DNA of 64,000 bases from Nitrosomonas sp. (GCF_020852615.1 NZ_JADZAJ010000030.1:1-64000); one strand, 5' to 3'. Positions 47,257 to 57,836 are shown, counted from the first letter of the stretch. The notes: generated by a model not told the origin, from the letters alone. Program-made: numbers and translations.

Positions 47257-48327
47257 TTAGCGGGATTGCAGATTTTCCAAAACACAGTCTCCCATTTCCA
47301 AGGTTCCCACCTTTTTTGTACCTGTTTCATAGATATCAGCGGTACGGTAACCCTGCTCCAATGTTTTTTGAACGGCATGTTCAATTTGTGACGCTATTGA
47401 TTCTTCATTAAAAGAGTATCGCAACATCATTGCAGCAGACAGAATCGTTGCTAACGGGTTAGCAACTCCTTTACCGGCGATATCAGGAGCCGATCCGTGA
47501 ATGGGCTCATACAACCCTTTGTTTTTGTCATCCAGAGAAGCAGAAGGAAGCATCCCGATCGAGCCTGTCAACATAGACGCCTCGTCAGAAAGAATATCAC
47601 CGAACATATTCCCGGTAACCATTACGTCAAACTGCCCGGGGTTGCGTACCAGCTGCATTGCAGCATTGTCCACCAGCATATGTGAGAGCGTTACATCCGG
47701 ATAAAACTGCGCTGTTTCCGTTACCACATCACGCCATAGCTGGGTACATTCCAGAACATTCATTTTATCCACCGAGCACAGCCTGCCATTTCGTCTGCCG
47801 GCTGCCTGAAAAGCCACATGAGCAATACGCCTGATTTCTGATTCAGAGTAGATCATCGTATTGAACCCCACTTTCTGCCCCTCTCTGAATTCAATACCCC
47901 GCGGTTTTCCGAAATAAATATCCCCGGTCAATTCACGCACAATCAGAATATCCAATCCGGCTACAACTTCCTGTTTTAATGTCGAAGCATTCGCCAATTC
48001 GGGATACAACACAACAGGCCGTAAATTGGCAAACAGGTTCAATTCCTTCCGAATCGCCAGCAAACCCTGCTCCGGCCGTTTTTCACGTGGAAGATTATCG
48101 TATTGCACTCCACCCACAGCGCCCAGCAATATCGCATCCGCCTCTACCGCGAGCTTACGTGTCGTATCAGGGAAAGGCTCGCCTGTCGCATCCACGGCAC
48201 AGCCACCCAATAAACCCGGTTCAAGCTCAATCTTCAAACCTTCCCGCCTGAAATGCAGCAGTATCCGTTCAGCCTGGGCCACAATTTCAGGGCCGATACC
48301 ATCACCGGCAAGCAGTGCAATTTTCAT
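47257..48327 (-). CDS. leuB: 3-isopropylmalate dehydrogenase
   Basis: A 356-residue enzyme that oxidises and decarboxylates 3-isopropylmalate in leucine synthesis. The metal-binding motif is [26 protein letters not shown], and [11 protein letters not shown] starts the protein. Two bases separate it from the leuD stop. Confidence 0.96.
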   Translation of the reverse strand: MKIALLAGDGIGPEIVAQAERILLHFRREGLKIELEPGLLGGCAVDATGEPFPDTTRKLAVEADAILLGAVGGVQYDNLPREKRPEQGLLAIRKELNLFANLRPVVLYPELANASTLKQEVVAGLDILIVRELTGDIYFGKPRGIEFREGQKVGFNTMIYSESEIRRIAHVAFQAAGRRNGRLCSVDKMNVLECTQLWRDVVTETAQFYPDVTLSHMLVDNAAMQLVRNPGQFDVMVTGNMFGDILSDEASMLTGSIGMLPSASLDDKNKGLYEPIHGSAPDIAGKGVANPLATILSAAMMLRYSFNEESIASQIEHAVQKTLEQGYRTADIYETGTKKVGTLEMGDCVLENLQSR

Positions 48328-48329
48328 AT

Positions 48330-48989
48330 TTACAGCCCGCCCCTGCCCTGTTGTAAAAACAACCAGGGCTGATCGTTTCGCCGATTGGCTTCAAATTTTC
48401 TGATTTTATCGGCATGTTGTAACGTCAGCCCGATTTCATCCAATCCATTCAACAGGCAATGTCTGCGAAACGGATCCACATCAAACCGGTAAACCTCGCC
48501 GGACAGGGCAGTTACAGTTTGTGCATCCAGATCCACCTCCAGCCGGTAACCATTTATCGCGAGCGCATCTCCGATCAGCCTGTCAATAACAGATGTATCC
48601 AATATGATTGGCAGCAGGCCGATCTTGAAGCAATTGTTATAGAAAATATCAGCAAAACCAGGGGCAATAATTACATCAAAACCATAATCCTGCAGAGCCC
48701 AGGGCGCGTGCTCCCTGCTGGATCCGCAACCAAAATTATCACGCGTAACCAGTATTCCGGCCCCCTGGTAACGCGGCTGATTTAGTATGAAATCCGGATT
48801 CAGCCGGCGCAATGACATATCCTTGCCTGGCTCTCCGTAATCAAGATAACGCCATTCATCAAATAAATTCTGGCCAAAACCAGAACGTTTGATTGATTTT
48901 AGAAACTGCTTGGGGATAATCGCATCCGTATCCACATTTGCACGATCCAGCGGCGCAACGATTCCCTTAAATTTCCTGAATTTTTTCAT
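48330..48989 (-). CDS. leuD: 3-isopropylmalate dehydratase small subunit
   Basis: A 219-residue swivelling subunit that works with LeuC to isomerise isopropylmalate. It has [15 protein letters not shown] and the [14 protein letters not shown] loop. It is downstream of leuC with a small lipoprotein gene between. Confidence 0.96.
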   Translation of the reverse strand: MKKFRKFKGIVAPLDRANVDTDAIIPKQFLKSIKRSGFGQNLFDEWRYLDYGEPGKDMSLRRLNPDFILNQPRYQGAGILVTRDNFGCGSSREHAPWALQDYGFDVIIAPGFADIFYNNCFKIGLLPIILDTSVIDRLIGDALAINGYRLEVDLDAQTVTALSGEVYRFDVDPFRRHCLLNGLDEIGLTLQHADKIRKFEANRRNDQPWLFLQQGRGGL

Positions 48990-48994
48990 TCTGC

Positions 48995-49126
48995 CTATCT
49001 GGCGCCTCTTTCAATGGCCTCTCCACCTCGCTGAACATCTTTACCAAACCCCTGCATGGTATTGCAGGCAGCTAATTGAGCAGCCATTACCAGCACCAGA
49101 AATAATGTGGAAAACATCTTCATCAT
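48995..49126 (-). CDS. entericidin A/B-type small lipoprotein
   Basis: A 43-residue protein between leuC and leuD, read from ATG 49126 with AGGAG eight bases before it. The sequence is [17 protein letters not shown], a lipobox LAAC, then [22 protein letters not shown]. The N-T-x-x-G-x-G-x-D-x-x-x-G-G tail after a lipidated cysteine is the entericidin family pattern. E. coli EcnA and EcnB form a toxin-antidote lipoprotein pair; only one member is seen here, so its role is open. It is translated inside a leucine biosynthesis operon, 17 bases after leuC. Confidence 0.85.
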   Translation of the reverse strand: MMKMFSTLFLVLVMAAQLAACNTMQGFGKDVQRGGEAIERGAR

Positions 49127-49143
49127 TAATCTCCTAAAAAATT

Positions 49144-50559
49144 TTATTTAACGGAAAAAGAACGGATATCAACAAAATGTCCGGCTATGGCAGCTGCAGC
49201 CGCCATAGCCGGGCTAACCAAGTGCGTTCGGCCACCCGGCCCCTGCCGACCTTCAAAATTACGATTGGAAGTCGACGCACAGCGTTCTCCCGGCAATAAC
49301 CTGTCATCATTCATCGCCAGACACATTGAACACCCGGGCTCACGCCATTCAAACCCGGCCGACAGAAAAACCTTATCCAGCCCTTCTTTCTCCGCCATAG
49401 ACTTAACCAGGCCGGAGCCGGGAACCACCAATGCCAGCTTGATATTGGGAGCAATTTGTTTTCCTTTAATAACATCCGCTGCCGCACGCAAATCTTCTAT
49501 GCGCGAGTTGGTACAGGATCCAATAAAAATTTTATCCAGGGAGATTTCCTGAATGGGCATCTTTGGCTTCAGCCCCATATACTGCAGCGCATGTTCAATA
49601 TCGTTACGTTTAGTCGGATCACTGATTTCCGCGGGATCAGGTACATAACCATCAACCGAGGCTACCATTTCCGGAGAAGTCCCCCAGGTCACCTGTGGCT
49701 TAATGTCGGTGGCTTTCAGCTCAACCATCCGATCAAAGATCGCACCTTCATCGCTGATCAAAGTGCGCCAGCGAGCGACTGCCCGATCCCATAAATCACC
49801 CTGTGGGGCAAAGGGCCGCCCCTTAATATAACTGATCGTTACCTCATCCACACCCACCATGCCGGCACGTGCACCCGCTTCGATTGCCATGTTGCACAGC
49901 GTCATCCGGCCTTCCATGGAAAGTGATCGTATCGCGCTGCCCGCAAATTCAATAGCGTAGCCCGTGCCACCAGCAGTACCTATCTCACCGATAACAGCCA
50001 GTGCAATATCCTTGGCCGTTATCCCGGGAGGCAAATCACCCTCAACCCTGACAAGCATCGTTTTAGATTTGCGGGCAACCAGACACTGTGTCGCCAGGAC
50101 ATGTTCAACTTCAGAAGTCCCAATGCCAAAAGCCAGACAGCCAAACGCTCCGTGTGTACTGGTATGAGAATCGCCACACACCACTGTCATGCCGGGTAAA
50201 GTTGCTCCCTGCTCGGGACCGATTACATGAACGATTCCCTGGCGCTCATCATTCATTTTGAATTCTGTAATGGCAAATTCTTCACAGTTTTGATCCAGAG
50301 TTTCAATCTGCAAACGAGATACCGGATCCCTGATACCCTTGCTTCGATCCGTTGTCGGCACATTGTGATCAGCCACAGCCAGAATCGAATCAGTTCGCCA
50401 GGGTTTTCGGCCAGCCAGTTTCAAACTCTCAAATGCCTGCGGGCTGGTAACTTCATGTACCAAATGACGATCAATATAGAGAATTACCATGCCATTCGGA
50501 TCATCCGATTCCGAGTGCACAATATGATCGTTCCAGAGTTTGTCGTATAACGTTTTCAT
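49144..50559 (-). CDS. leuC: 3-isopropylmalate dehydratase large subunit
   Basis: A 471-residue aconitase-family subunit that holds a [4Fe-4S] cluster through the cysteines in FIGSCTNSR and GCSMCLAMN. Start and length are typical ([13 protein letters not shown]). It is the first gene of the minus-strand leucine group; its promoter would lie in the 358-base region shared with the divergent NO reductase genes, where I see no leader peptide or attenuator. Confidence 0.96.
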   Translation of the reverse strand: MKTLYDKLWNDHIVHSESDDPNGMVILYIDRHLVHEVTSPQAFESLKLAGRKPWRTDSILAVADHNVPTTDRSKGIRDPVSRLQIETLDQNCEEFAITEFKMNDERQGIVHVIGPEQGATLPGMTVVCGDSHTSTHGAFGCLAFGIGTSEVEHVLATQCLVARKSKTMLVRVEGDLPPGITAKDIALAVIGEIGTAGGTGYAIEFAGSAIRSLSMEGRMTLCNMAIEAGARAGMVGVDEVTISYIKGRPFAPQGDLWDRAVARWRTLISDEGAIFDRMVELKATDIKPQVTWGTSPEMVASVDGYVPDPAEISDPTKRNDIEHALQYMGLKPKMPIQEISLDKIFIGSCTNSRIEDLRAAADVIKGKQIAPNIKLALVVPGSGLVKSMAEKEGLDKVFLSAGFEWREPGCSMCLAMNDDRLLPGERCASTSNRNFEGRQGPGGRTHLVSPAMAAAAAIAGHFVDIRSFSVK

Positions 50560-50848
50560 TTTCCAATTACGAGTGCCGGTTTCATGTGCGCGAAATTATC
50601 CCATAAAGCCTGTGCAAGTAACAGATTCACTGTTTACCCGGCAAGTTGTCATTCAATACACTTCAAAAGCTGTATTTAATGGCTGTGTTTACAGATCAGC
50701 ACGAATACCACCCAATACAATGGCATATTTTACAGCAAGAAAAACACCAGACTAATACCCGTCCGCCACATAAAAAAATAATCAGGCCAGTAACGCTAAC
50801 TCAATAAACCACAAGGCAAAAATGGATTTTTCTCACCTCAATAATTAG

Positions 50849-50877
50849 TTGACAGCAACCTTTATCGAAGGTAAATT
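50849..50877 (+). promoter_or_regulatory. sigma70-like promoter of the sNOR operon
   Basis: TTGACA (50849-50854), a 17-base spacer, then TAAATT (50872-50877). This is a strong -35 with a four-of-six -10, about 41 bases before the norS ATG, which has AGAGGGGG as ribosome site. The rest of 50560-50917 shows no recognisable NsrR or FNR site by eye. Confidence 0.6.
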
Positions 50878-50917
50878 CCGCGCGCCATTTAACAACAAAT
50901 AGAGGGGGTAATTTCAA

Positions 50918-51442
50918 ATGGTCTCAACAGTTTATGCCATTACACTTACGTGTATAGGCTTGATCATAGCGGTTTTTTATTTTGTGATCGTCAACTCCAA
51001 GGAAGCCGAGGCTGACTATCAGTCAGTCACAAAAAAGTGGTATGGATTTCGCAGTAAATGGTTTCTTTTCCTGATTACACTGGGAATCACCATCACTTTC
51101 CTTTCACTGAATCCATTTCCACTTCCGGATCAGAAAAAAGAATACTCAAGCAGTGAATACCAGGTTGTGACTGTAGATGGTCACCAGTGGTACTGGAACA
51201 TCGCTCCTGTCACGATTAAAGCAGGTCAGCCGGTCGAATTTCAGGTATCTGCTGCAGATGTTAACCATGGCTTTGGTATCTATGACGAAAACCTGAAACT
51301 CGTTGCACAAACTCAAGCTATGCCTGGTTATACCAACAAGCTTATTCACACATTTGATAAACCGGGAAAATTCAAGATTCTTTGTCTGGAATATTGCGGC
51401 CTGGCACACCACGCCATGATTTCCGAATTGACCGTAGAGTAA
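50918..51442 (+). CDS. norS: CuA subunit of sNOR-type heme-copper NO reductase
   Basis: A 174-residue cytochrome oxidase subunit II-like protein with two membrane segments (about 5-25 and 48-65) and a short periplasmic cupredoxin. The complete CuA set is visible: H117, C156, E158, C160, H164 and M167 in CLEYCGLAHHAM. Paired with the next gene it matches the small NO reductase-like oxidases described in ammonia oxidisers as sNOR, long annotated as coxB2. It would take electrons from cytochrome c or a cupredoxin. Confidence 0.85.
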   Translation: MVSTVYAITLTCIGLIIAVFYFVIVNSKEAEADYQSVTKKWYGFRSKWFLFLITLGITITFLSLNPFPLPDQKKEYSSSEYQVVTVDGHQWYWNIAPVTIKAGQPVEFQVSAADVNHGFGIYDENLKLVAQTQAMPGYTNKLIHTFDKPGKFKILCLEYCGLAHHAMISELTVE

Positions 51443-51485
51443 CTAATCCGGCATTAACAAAGTTAAGAACATATTGGAGGATACA

Positions 51486-52964
51486 ATGAGTGCAGCAGAA
51501 ACAAGTGGGAAGATTGAGTATTCCGATTCAGTGAATCGGAATGCACTGATCGCTGTCAAGGCTCACCTGATAGCGGGTTTACTGGTGTTTTTACTGATGA
51601 TGCTCGGCGGGTTGACCATGCGGGCAGCACAAGGCACCTGGCTGGAAATTGGTGCAGATCTGTTCTATCAGATCATGACGGTACATGGCGTAGGCGTTGT
51701 CGGTGCGGCAGTAATCGCATCAACTGGCGTTCAGTGGTACTTTCTGCGTCAGTATGTTCGCTTAAGCAATGGTATTTTCTGGACAAATTTCATTATTTTC
51801 CTGACCGGGGTCGTCATGATCCTCGGTTCCATTTTTGTGGGTAAATATGGTGGCGCCTGGACTTTTCTCTATCCTCTGCCCGCCATTTCAATGGGAGCCT
51901 GGTCAAATGGTGCCGCAGCACTTTTCCAGCTAGGGGTGCTCATCATCGGTGTTGGTCTGCTGATCCTCTATCTGGATTTTGGTCGCGCCATTCTGGCACG
52001 TTACGGCAGCCTGGCTCGTGCATTGGGTCTTACCCAGCTTTTTGGTAAAGAGCCGGTAGATTACAAACATCCTGCAGCCGTAGTTGCCAGCACAATGGTA
52101 CTGATCGTCAATTTCCTGGGTATTGCAGCCGGTGCTGTGGTACTGGTTATGGGCCTGATCAATCTGTATTACCCGGAATTCAAGCCGGATGCTCTGTTGA
52201 TGAAAAATCTGATCTATTTCTTCGGTCATGTCATCATCAATGCCACCATCTACGCATCAGTCATTGCTGTTTATGAACTGCTGCCACGCTTCACCGGCCG
52301 TCCATGGAAAACCAACAAGCCATTCTATGCAGCCTGGTTTGCCATCGTATTCATGGTAATGGGTGTCTACCCGCATCACCTTATGATGGACTTTCCAATG
52401 CCTTCATGGGCACTTATCGCTGCACAGATACTCTCCTTTGGTAGTGGTATCCCGGTTATGGTCGTTACCGGTTACGGCGCTTTAATGATCGTATATCGTT
52501 CGGGCATCAAATGGAGTACCACAGCCAAACTGTTAGTCTTATCCATGTTTGGCTGGGGAGCTGGTGTCGTTCCGGCTATTCTGGATGCAATGATTACCGT
52601 AAACCGTACCTTCCATAACACATTGTGGGTGCCAGGACATTTTCATTTCTATCTTCTGATTGGTTTGCTGCCCATGATTATCGGGTTTACTTATTATCTG
52701 ACAGGCGAAGGTGACAGCAAGGAAGAAACCAAAACTGTTGACAACCTTGGTTTCTATGCTTATCTGATCGGTGCCTTCATGACATCCATGGTCTTCCTGG
52801 CCAGCGGAGCAAACAGCATTCCCCGCCGCTGGGCAGCTCATTTGCCTGAATGGGTAGGTTATGCTCAGGTAGGTACAGTTGCTGCTTCACTAGTAGTAAT
52901 CGGGATGTTATTCTTCATTGTTCGCGCACTGGTAAGTTTGCCTGGCGCCAGCAATCCCCGCTAA
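51486..52964 (+). CDS. norY: catalytic subunit of sNOR-type heme-copper NO reductase
   Basis: A 492-residue, about 12-helix heme-copper oxidase subunit I homologue. Start ATG 51486 lies six bases after GGAGG. Visible heme and CuB ligands are H67, H248, H297, H298, H385 and H387. Where oxygen reductases have GHPEVY with the tyrosine that crosslinks to the CuB histidine, this protein reads GHVIIN, so the tyrosine position is N252, consistent with NO reduction without the usual proton channel. Known as coxA2 or norY in nitrifiers. It would remove NO made during ammonia oxidation. NO activity is from family knowledge, not shown here. Confidence 0.85.
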   Translation: MSAAETSGKIEYSDSVNRNALIAVKAHLIAGLLVFLLMMLGGLTMRAAQGTWLEIGADLFYQIMTVHGVGVVGAAVIASTGVQWYFLRQYVRLSNGIFWTNFIIFLTGVVMILGSIFVGKYGGAWTFLYPLPAISMGAWSNGAAALFQLGVLIIGVGLLILYLDFGRAILARYGSLARALGLTQLFGKEPVDYKHPAAVVASTMVLIVNFLGIAAGAVVLVMGLINLYYPEFKPDALLMKNLIYFFGHVIINATIYASVIAVYELLPRFTGRPWKTNKPFYAAWFAIVFMVMGVYPHHLMMDFPMPSWALIAAQILSFGSGIPVMVVTGYGALMIVYRSGIKWSTTAKLLVLSMFGWGAGVVPAILDAMITVNRTFHNTLWVPGHFHFYLLIGLLPMIIGFTYYLTGEGDSKEETKTVDNLGFYAYLIGAFMTSMVFLASGANSIPRRWAAHLPEWVGYAQVGTVAASLVVIGMLFFIVRALVSLPGASNPR

Positions 52965-52974
52965 AACAGAAAGC

Positions 52975-53012
52975 CCAACAATCGCTCACTGAATAAAGTG
53001 TGCGATTGTTGG
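52975..53012 (+). other. strong hairpin between norY and senC
   Basis: CCAACAATCGC (52975-52985) pairs perfectly with GCGATTGTTGG (53002-53012), and CACT and AGTG extend the stem inwards past one mismatch. There is no T run behind it, so it is more likely an RNA-processing or stabilising element, or a partial attenuator lowering senC expression, than a full terminator. Confidence 0.6.
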
Positions 53013-53059
53013 CATCTGAAAAGGCAGTCGACACACCTCACCATAAAGGAGGAAAAGGA

Positions 53060-53689
53060 GTGAGGACTTTCCTGGCAACGCTTTTCATCGCACTCGCAGG
53101 AACGCTCATTCTTTGGATAAGTACTGACGGAGGGCGCGCTTTTACAGCAGAAGAAGCGCGCCGCCTTGAAATCCGTGAAAATCCCCGCCCTGTGCCTGAC
53201 TGGCAATTACAAAATCAGGAAGCAGAACCCTTCACCTTTCAAGATTGGCACGGGCATTTCATCGTTGTGGATTTTATCTACACCAGTTGCCCCAGTGTAT
53301 GTCTGATACTCAGCAGCAACCTTAGGAATTTGCAAAAAGATTTTTCCGCCGCGGGAAAATCTGACAGGCTGCGTTTTCTCAGTATCAGCTTTGATCCGGA
53401 AAAAGATACCCCCCAAAGATTAAAAGAGCACCTGAGTCATTTTTCTGCTGACTTCACAAACTGGATGGCTCTCCGACCCACCAGCGAATCTCAAAAAAAA
53501 GCGATTCTGGATTTCTTTAAAGTCGTCGTTATCCCTGACGAATACGGCGGCTATACCCATTCTGCCGGCTATCACATCATCAGCCCGGACGGAAAGCTGA
53601 TCGCCATATTCGGGGTAGATGAGATGGATGAACTTCGCAGTTACCTTAACCAGGCTCTGGAGGACAGGGAAAATGCATCTGACAATTAA
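53060..53689 (+). CDS. senC: SCO1/SenC copper chaperone
   Basis: A 209-residue membrane-anchored thioredoxin-fold protein with one N-terminal helix (about 2-20) and the copper-binding CxxxC as C77 and C81 in SCPSVC, with the partner histidine in YTHSAGYH. SCO proteins load the CuA centre, here that of NorS. The start is GTG 53060, supported by GGAGG nine bases before; a further GTG at 53000 lies within the hairpin region and is less likely. Confidence 0.88.
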   Translation: MRTFLATLFIALAGTLILWISTDGGRAFTAEEARRLEIRENPRPVPDWQLQNQEAEPFTFQDWHGHFIVVDFIYTSCPSVCLILSSNLRNLQKDFSAAGKSDRLRFLSISFDPEKDTPQRLKEHLSHFSADFTNWMALRPTSESQKKAILDFFKVVVIPDEYGGYTHSAGYHIISPDGKLIAIFGVDEMDELRSYLNQALEDRENASDN

Positions 53690-54242
53690 AATGGAATGGC
53701 TGCCCGTGGCAGCGCTGGTAATACTCGCCCTCCCTCCAATGCAGAAATTTCTGGAGCAAAGCATGGTAACGCACATGCTTGTCCAGATACCGGCACTGGC
53801 AGTTATCGGATGGTTTCTCGGCAGGGCATTGCCCGAAAACTGGGGTAATCAATTAGCTCCATGGAACCGATGGGGTATAACGGGCATGGTTTTCGCTATT
53901 GCCATCATGACTTACTGGATGTTGCCACGTGCACTGGATGCAGCTGTAGCTGAGTGGTACGCTGAACTGGCTAAATTTATTACCATCCCGGCGATGGGTA
54001 TTGCATTGGGAGTCAGCTGGCCTCAGCTCAACCCAATTGCTCAGGGTGTTCTCAAACTGGAATTCTGGGCAACTTTTATGCGTTTAGGGTGGCTTTACCT
54101 TGATCTGCCTGATCGACTCTGTGCCAATTACCTCTTGAGTGATCAGCGTGTTTTAGGGCAATTACTGCTACTGGCCGGAAGCGCCTGGGCAATCACCTGG
54201 ACTCTTCGTGTCACATTTGGAACCAGAATCATCAATACCTGA
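53673..54242 (+). CDS. membrane protein of the sNOR operon (orf1)
   Basis: A 189-residue protein with about five hydrophobic helices, starting MHLTIKMEWLPVAALVIL at ATG 53673 after GGAGG. It overlaps the end of senC by 17 bases. The same gene ends the sNOR cluster in other nitrifiers and is usually called orf1; its exact role is not known. Possible tasks are assembly of the oxidase or a copper-related membrane function, similar to caa3-associated membrane proteins. Confidence 0.75.
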   Translation: MHLTIKMEWLPVAALVILALPPMQKFLEQSMVTHMLVQIPALAVIGWFLGRALPENWGNQLAPWNRWGITGMVFAIAIMTYWMLPRALDAAVAEWYAELAKFITIPAMGIALGVSWPQLNPIAQGVLKLEFWATFMRLGWLYLDLPDRLCANYLLSDQRVLGQLLLLAGSAWAITWTLRVTFGTRIINT

Positions 54243-54245
54243 AAA

Positions 54246-54283
54246 ACCTGCAGTGATCCGGTTTTAAACAGATCACTGCAGGT
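54246..54283. terminator. bidirectional terminator-like hairpin
   Basis: A perfect 13-base stem (ACCTGCAGTGATC against GATCACTGCAGGT) closes a 12-base loop between the convergent sNOR operon and the FNT channel gene. The loop holds GGTTTTAAAC. No long T run follows on either side, but the position and stem strength support transcription termination in both directions. Confidence 0.6.
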
Positions 54284-54289
54284 CCCGTG

Positions 54290-55207
54290 TTATGCACTGT
54301 GTGTGCGATACCACAAGGTTGAATTGAATATGACTGCGCCCAGCATATTTCCTATCGTTACCGGGATTTGATTCCACAGCCACCATTGGGAAATGGTTAC
54401 ATCAGCCCCCGACAGTATCCCAATCGGGAAAACAAACATATTTACCACTGCGTGCTCAAAACCAAGTGAGAAGAAGGTCGCCAGTGGCAGCCACATCAGC
54501 ATGACCTTGCCAGGCACACTGCGCGATCCCTTGGCAAAAACCGGAGCAAGACTCACCAGCCAGTTACACAGTATTCCCATTCCAATCGCTGCAACCCAGC
54601 CATTTACTCCATACCCCGAGTAAGAAGCTTTCTTCTCGGCGAGATGCGCCAGTGTCGTAAGTACCCCCGGCGGTTCAACAGCCCCCCCCTTGGTCAGTGA
54701 GAACCACAGCAAAAATGCAAAGAAAATACCGCCGATCAGATTGGCTATAAATGTCCAGATCCAGTTGCGGATTACACTGCCCAATCCAAATCTGCCGGCA
54801 AAGAACCCCATTGGCATCACGGAAAAACTGCCTGTTGCCATTTCCAGGCCCAGTATTGACAGCATAACGTAACCCACCGGGAACAACAGACCCGCAGCGG
54901 CCGTTGGCCAACCCTGTGATACCAGCAATGCACACAACGCCGTGGCATAAGCCAGAAAAGGTGTGCATAAAAAACCTCTTACCAGAATCTGGCCAACTTT
55001 AAATTTTTTCTTTTTCGTTGCATCCTCGACAAGATCACTTCCCATTTGAACGGGTGTAACACTGTCAATCACTGCAGTTGGCTCATTACTCACTTTAGCC
55101 GGAGCTGCACCCATCGCAGAGCCACCCGCCGACATGGTTTCCGCAGCAATACCCGATTGAATGACTCGTTCATGCGAGATGATCGAAGGTTGTTCAGATT
55201 CTTTCAT
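54290..55207 (-). CDS. formate/nitrite transporter family channel
   Basis: A 305-residue FNT protein. After a polar N-terminal extension of about 75 residues (unusual, FNT proteins are near 260-280) come six helices. Family marks are GQILVRGFLCTPFLAYATAL, GLEMATGSFSVMP, and GILCNWLVSLAPVFA. These channels pass formate or nitrite with protons. Beside an NO reductase cluster in an ammonia oxidiser, nitrite export is the likely role, but the substrate cannot be read from sequence. Confidence 0.85.
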   Translation of the reverse strand: MKESEQPSIISHERVIQSGIAAETMSAGGSAMGAAPAKVSNEPTAVIDSVTPVQMGSDLVEDATKKKKFKVGQILVRGFLCTPFLAYATALCALLVSQGWPTAAAGLLFPVGYVMLSILGLEMATGSFSVMPMGFFAGRFGLGSVIRNWIWTFIANLIGGIFFAFLLWFSLTKGGAVEPPGVLTTLAHLAEKKASYSGYGVNGWVAAIGMGILCNWLVSLAPVFAKGSRSVPGKVMLMWLPLATFFSLGFEHAVVNMFVFPIGILSGADVTISQWWLWNQIPVTIGNMLGAVIFNSTLWYRTHSA

Positions 55208-55373
55208 ATTCTTTTCAAGATAGATTAATTGAGGGAATGTATGATGAATAAGCTGTGCAATTCACGCACGGCGGGCAGGATTCTGACATAACTCAAGATG
55301 CCCAGCAAGCAAATAGTTCTGCGAATTTAGCAGGTTACGGCCATCTGTGGTAATACTCCACCACGGCACGGAT

Positions 55374-56381
55374 TCACGCATATCCTTCCGGATTATTCTT
55401 CTGCCAGCGCCAGTGATCCCTGCACATCGCAGCCAGATCACGTTGCGCTTCCCACCCCAGAAGTTCCCTGGCAAGGGCAGGGTTGGCATAACAGGCAGCC
55501 ACATCACCGGCCCGCCTGGGTGCCAGCTGGCAGGCGATTTTCCGATCGCAGGCTTTTTCAAAAGCGTTAACCACATCCAGCACACTGTAGCCCGTCCCCG
55601 TACCCAGATTGACTGCCACACATTGCGGCGCAGCAAGACGATCCAGCGCGCTGAGATGCCCCAGTGCAAGATCCACAACATGGATGTAATCCCGTACACC
55701 TGTACCATCATGGGTCGGATAATCACTTCCCCACACGTTCAGATATTCACGCCGCCCTACCGCAACCTGGGCAACGAATGGCATCAGGTTGTTGGGAATA
55801 CCCTGTGGATCTTCACCAATCAGCCCGCTTTCATGTGCACCAACGGGGTTAAAGTAACGCAGAATAGCAATACGGAATTGGGAATCCGCCTGATATACAT
55901 CACGCAATATATCCTCAATGATCAGCTTGCTGCGGCCATAGGGATTGGTAGCAGACAGCGGATGATCTTCCGTCAGGGGTAACCGCTGCGGCTCACCATA
56001 AACCGTCGCCGAGGAGCTGAAAACCAGTGTACCAATACCACAATTCTGCATTGCAGCCAGCAGCCGCAGTGTGCCGACAACGTTGTTGTCATAATATTCG
56101 AGCGGTTTCCCGACTGACTCACCCACCGCCTTGAGTCCGGCAAAATGAATCACTGCTTCGCATCCGTATTCTTTCAAGGCTTTTTCTATTGCAGCCTGAT
56201 CCCGTACATCGCCATTTACCACAACCGGTTTTTTACCGGTAATCCGCTCAACACGGCGCAATGCTTCCGGGTGGCTATTACAAAAATTATCCAGTACCAC
56301 AACTCCATAGCCGGCTGTCAGTAATTCCACGCAGGTATGTGAGCCAATATAGCCGGCGCCACCGGTAACAAGAACATTCAT
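55374..56381 (-). CDS. galE: UDP-glucose 4-epimerase
   Basis: A 335-residue short-chain dehydrogenase/reductase. NAD loop GGAGYIGSH at 7-15, catalytic S/T and the YGRSK (Y-x-x-x-K) pair are present. The start is ATG 56381 (MNVLVTGG) with AGAGG upstream; a longer frame to 56585 overlaps rfbC and is not family-like. It interconverts UDP-glucose and UDP-galactose for surface polysaccharide. Confidence 0.94.
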   Translation of the reverse strand: MNVLVTGGAGYIGSHTCVELLTAGYGVVVLDNFCNSHPEALRRVERITGKKPVVVNGDVRDQAAIEKALKEYGCEAVIHFAGLKAVGESVGKPLEYYDNNVVGTLRLLAAMQNCGIGTLVFSSSATVYGEPQRLPLTEDHPLSATNPYGRSKLIIEDILRDVYQADSQFRIAILRYFNPVGAHESGLIGEDPQGIPNNLMPFVAQVAVGRREYLNVWGSDYPTHDGTGVRDYIHVVDLALGHLSALDRLAAPQCVAVNLGTGTGYSVLDVVNAFEKACDRKIACQLAPRRAGDVAACYANPALARELLGWEAQRDLAAMCRDHWRWQKNNPEGYA

Positions 56382-56409
56382 ATCTGTTTTCCTCTTTTCC
56401 GAATCCATC

Positions 56410-56955
56410 TCAATCAAACACCTCTGCCCGAGCAAATGACACTCCCCCGGCATCCTTAGCGGACAGGACCGGCTGAATACCCGCGGGCCAGGTGATATTG
56501 AGGGTAATATCGTCCCAGCGTATACAACGCTCATAAGCAGGCGCGTAGTAGTCTGTTGTCTTGTAGAGGAATTCAGCGGTATCACTCAGCACAGTAAAAC
56601 CGTGGGCAAACCCTTCCGGGATCCAGAGCTGATGTTTGTTTTCTGCAGAAAGAACCTGGCCGACCCATTGACCAAAGGTCGGGCTGCTTTTGCGCAGATC
56701 GACAGCCACATCAAACACCTCGCCCTGCACCACGCGCACCAGCTTGCCTTGCGGCTGCTGAATCTGGTAATGCAGGCCGCGCAGAACATGTCTCATGCTG
56801 CGGCTGTGATTGTCCTGCACAAACCGGACAGATCGATTAACCGCTTTTTCAAACCCGGCCTGGTTAAAACTTTCAAAAAAGAAACCGCGCCCGTCACCAA
56901 ACACCTTGGGCTCAATGAGCACAACATCAGGGATAGTAAGTGATACAGCCTTCAT
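56410..56955 (-). CDS. rfbC: dTDP-4-dehydrorhamnose 3,5-epimerase
   Basis: A 181-residue cupin enzyme of dTDP-rhamnose synthesis. Family marks are the [13 protein letters not shown] start, the catalytic histidine in VLRGLHYQ and the KPQGKLVR-like [10 protein letters not shown] stretch. Its ATG shares a base with the rfbA stop, so the two are co-translated. rfbB and rfbD are not in the window. Confidence 0.94.
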   Translation of the reverse strand: MKAVSLTIPDVVLIEPKVFGDGRGFFFESFNQAGFEKAVNRSVRFVQDNHSRSMRHVLRGLHYQIQQPQGKLVRVVQGEVFDVAVDLRKSSPTFGQWVGQVLSAENKHQLWIPEGFAHGFTVLSDTAEFLYKTTDYYAPAYERCIRWDDITLNITWPAGIQPVLSAKDAGGVSFARAEVFD

Positions 56956-57836
56956 CAGAATACATTCTCCCTGAGAATTCTCAGCAGATACCTGCCATAC
57001 CCGTTTCTGGCCAAAGGCCGGGCCAGTGTTTCCAGTTGCGCTGCATCTATCCAGCGTTGCCGGTAAGCAATCTCTTCGGGACAGGCAACTTTTAACCCCT
57101 GCCGATTTTCCAGGGTGGCGATGAACTGGCTGGCATCAAGCAACGATTCATGGGTGCCGGTATCCAGCCAGGCATAGCCGCGACCCATGATTTCCACACC
57201 GAGATTACCCTGTTCAAGATAAAACCGATTGAGATCGGTAATTTCCAGTTCGCCGCGTGCCGAAGGCTTAAGCGCTTTAGCAAAACCGGCAACCCGGTTG
57301 TCATAGAAATAAAGTCCCGTCACTGCATAGCCGGATTTGGGTTGTGCGGGTTTTTCCTCCAGAGACAGCGCTTTGCCATCAGTATCAAATTCAACAACTC
57401 CGTAGCGTTCCGGATCATGTACGTGGTAAGCAAATACTGTCGCTCCGTCGGGGCGCGCCATTGCATTGGCCAGCAACTGCTGGAGATCATGGCCATAGAA
57501 GATATTATCTCCCAGCACCAGTGCGGAAGGATGGTTACCAATGAAATCCTCTCCAATCAGAAAAGCCTGGGCAAGACCATCGGGTGAGGGTTGTACCGCG
57601 TATTGCAGATTCAGACCCCACTGGTCGCCATCACCCAGCAGCTGCTGAAAACGCGGAGTATCCTGCGGCGTACTGATGATAAGTATGTCGCGTATGCCCG
57701 CCAGCATCAGGGTACTGAGCGGATAGTAAATCATGGGTTTATCGAAAACCGGCAGCAGCTGCTTGCTCAGTGCAAGCGTGGCCGGATGCAAACGGGTACC
57801 GGAACCCCCGGCAAGAATAATGCCTTTGCGTGTCAT
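56955..57836 (-). CDS. rfbA: glucose-1-phosphate thymidylyltransferase
   Basis: A 293-residue nucleotidyltransferase, first step of dTDP-rhamnose synthesis. It has the signature [21 protein letters not shown] and DKPMIYYPL, and the [14 protein letters not shown] region. It starts the rfbA-rfbC-galE group. Confidence 0.94.
   Translation of the reverse strand: MTRKGIILAGGSGTRLHPATLALSKQLLPVFDKPMIYYPLSTLMLAGIRDILIISTPQDTPRFQQLLGDGDQWGLNLQYAVQPSPDGLAQAFLIGEDFIGNHPSALVLGDNIFYGHDLQQLLANAMARPDGATVFAYHVHDPERYGVVEFDTDGKALSLEEKPAQPKSGYAVTGLYFYDNRVAGFAKALKPSARGELEITDLNRFYLEQGNLGVEIMGRGYAWLDTGTHESLLDASQFIATLENRQGLKVACPEEIAYRQRWIDAAQLETLARPLARNGYGRYLLRILRENVF

Noticed and set aside
56382..56585. Upstream extension of galE
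   Set aside because: It overlaps rfbC and the extra residues do not resemble the epimerase family; ATG 56381 gives the standard start.
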